DNA from: Acidobacteriota bacterium
GTDB taxonomy: Bacteria > Acidobacteriota > Terriglobia > Terriglobales > Acidobacteriaceae
Direction: 5' to 3'
Assembly: GCA_003225595.1 (NCBI GenBank)
Contig: QIAR01000086.1
Coordinates: forward strand, 1-6,932
Length of the DNA: 6,932 bases
Made by a program: the position numbers and the translations under genes. The notes under the pieces were generated by a model that saw only the letters and a program-made list of their open reading frames with translations, had not been told where the DNA came from and ran no database searches. This document shows, piece after piece, positions 6,144 through 6,932 of this stretch (the first letter of the stretch is position 1; the number at the start of each line of letters is the position of its first letter).

Positions 6144-6499
6144 CCCCAGACACAGAGCTCACCGTTCGAAGGCCAGACCGCGAGATGAACACCGGGGCGT
6201 TCGACGGCAGGAGCTATCTTGGTGAGCGCACCGGGCTCAAGCGCGAGCGGACGAGCGAAACGCATGGCGTTCGCGGTGTGCTCTGGCGATAGGTACGCCA
6301 GCGAAATCGTAGGAACGTATCCTTCCTCGCGGCGAAGACTGGCCCAAAAAGCCGCGTCCACCATGGCGGCTATAGAAGCAGCGTCGGGAGAAACCGCGAA
6401 ACCATCGGCGCCGTGGCGGCGAGCAGCGGCGATGTGTCGCGCAAAATGGGGTGCGACAGCGTCGGAGAGAGCTTGGGCAATAGAGGACGAACCAGTCAT
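6068..6499 (-). CDS. DACNV-like sensor protein, 3'-truncated
   Basis: From ATG 6499 this gives 143 residues. The first ~118, including the APHFARHIAAARRHGADG and AFWASLRREEG stretches and the GELCVWG segment, match my recollection of the 'probable sensor domain DACNV' family, proposed to sense a ligand near nucleotide signalling proteins. Homologues continue well past the VWG strand. Here the reading after Gly at 6145-6143 becomes RNSFAIATSGRSGSG and runs antisense through a TPR remnant to TAA at 6070-6068. The C-terminal part is therefore lost and replaced by about 25 unrelated residues. ATG 6499 is preferred over GTG 6529 because AAGGGG lies 4 bases before it, though the spacing is short. 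The gene lies 79 bp behind the DsbA-like gene on the same strand and may be cotranscribed. The product may be unstable; it could equally be a pseudogene. Confidence 0.55.
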   Translation of the reverse strand: MTGSSSIAQALSDAVAPHFARHIAAARRHGADGFAVSPDAASIAAMVDAAFWASLRREEGYVPTISLAYLSPEHTANAMRFARPLALEPGALTKIAPAVERPGVHLAVWPSNGELCVWGRNSFAIATSGRSGSGFLQSARNSR

Positions 6500-6578
6500 C
6501 AGTCCCCTTGATTGTAAGGTCGCTTCCACTGTCGAAGGGACGGCGCTACCAGGACGAAGATATTTCTGGCTGAGACCA

Positions 6579-6932
6579 TCAGGCGTTCCTCACAGCGACG
6601 CTTTCACCGATCGCGCGGGCCAGCGTCTCCAAGTCGAAGTCGGCGTCGTGCCGCTGACCGTTGATGAAGAATGTCGGCGTTCCGTTTACGCCGCTGCGCA
6701 CGCCTTCGGAAAAGTCCTTCCGCACGCGCCCGGTGAATTCGCCAGATTCGAGTGCTCTTGCCAGCTCTCTCGCATCGAGCCTCAGACGCTTCGCCAGGTC
6801 CGACAGGAGTTGATTGCTGAGATCCTGTTGGTTTTCATAAATGAGGTCATGCATCTCCCAGAACTTGTCGTGGGTGGCGGCAAATTCGGCCGTCTCGGCG
6901 GCAGCTTCGGCGTTGGGGTGCATTTCGCGCAA
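6579..6932 (-). CDS. DsbA/thioredoxin-like protein, C-terminal part (runs off the window)
   Basis: The visible 117 residues are the C-terminal half of a DsbA-family thioredoxin-fold protein. The N-terminal half, with the CxxC site and any signal peptide, lies beyond 6932. The first visible codon, TTG, is an internal Leu (LREMHPNA), not a start. Visible hallmarks are MHPNAEAAAETAEFA and KFWEMHDLIYENQ, as in the family's helical insert, and GVNGTPTFFING near the end, where the Thr-Pro (Pro codon 6677-6675) is the conserved cis-proline that faces the active site. The protein ends normally at TGA 6581-6579. Such proteins oxidise or isomerise thiols; location depends on the unseen N-terminus. A fusion with an upstream domain, such as NhaA-DsbA types, cannot be excluded. 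Confidence 0.88.
   Translation of the reverse strand: MREMHPNAEAAAETAEFAATHDKFWEMHDLIYENQQDLSNQLLSDLAKRLRLDARELARALESGEFTGRVRKDFSEGVRSGVNGTPTFFINGQRHDADFDLETLARAIGESVAVRNA

Noticed and set aside
1..6932. CRISPR arrays, tRNA genes, insertion-sequence ends, integrase genes
   Set aside because: No regularly spaced repeats, cloverleaf sequences, transposase motifs or paired terminal repeats were found on reading both strands.

Overview
The window reads as soil-type Acidobacteriota chromosome. I infer this from protein style: a SYLF-domain remnant, a TPR tail of the kind common on acidobacterial kinases and regulators, a probable DACNV sensor protein, and a DsbA-like protein with acidobacterial wording. 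Base composition is moderately GC-rich throughout and I saw no sharp compositional step by eye. No tRNA, rRNA, CRISPR array or intact insertion sequence is visible.

The core (469-5328, + strand) is one tightly packed four-gene transcription unit. It holds a full-length MsbA-type ABC exporter (membrane domain fused to ATPase), a LolD/MacB-type ATPase, an FtsX/MacB-type permease that overlaps the ATPase by an ATGA junction, and a secreted alpha/beta-hydrolase of the esterase D family that overlaps the permease by 8 bp. The second and third genes should form one transporter and the first a separate exporter. The hydrolase carries an N-terminal export signal, so it should act outside the cytoplasm. 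No periplasmic adaptor (MacA-like) or outer-membrane channel is encoded here.

Both flanks are gene debris. On the left, the C-terminal end of a SYLF-domain gene (141-317, - strand) abuts a short lysine/glutamate-rich C-terminal coding tail (about 321-374, + strand). On the right, directly behind the esterase, lie a frameshifted piece of a PfkB sugar kinase (about 5338-5505, - strand), a roughly 450-bp stretch with no intact gene but strong inverted repeats (best at 5763-5835), and a frameshifted TPR-protein tail (about 5969-6143, + strand). That tail is joined end-to-end, near 6143, to a DACNV-like gene (- strand) that has lost its C-terminal part.

At the right edge the - strand carries the C-terminal 117 residues of a DsbA/thioredoxin-like protein, which continues beyond the window and sits upstream of the DACNV-like gene. 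The main message is an intact export-plus-hydrolase operon set between several gene-fragment junctions. This suggests repeated deletion or insertion around it, or possibly an assembly artefact; only comparison with relatives or reads can decide.
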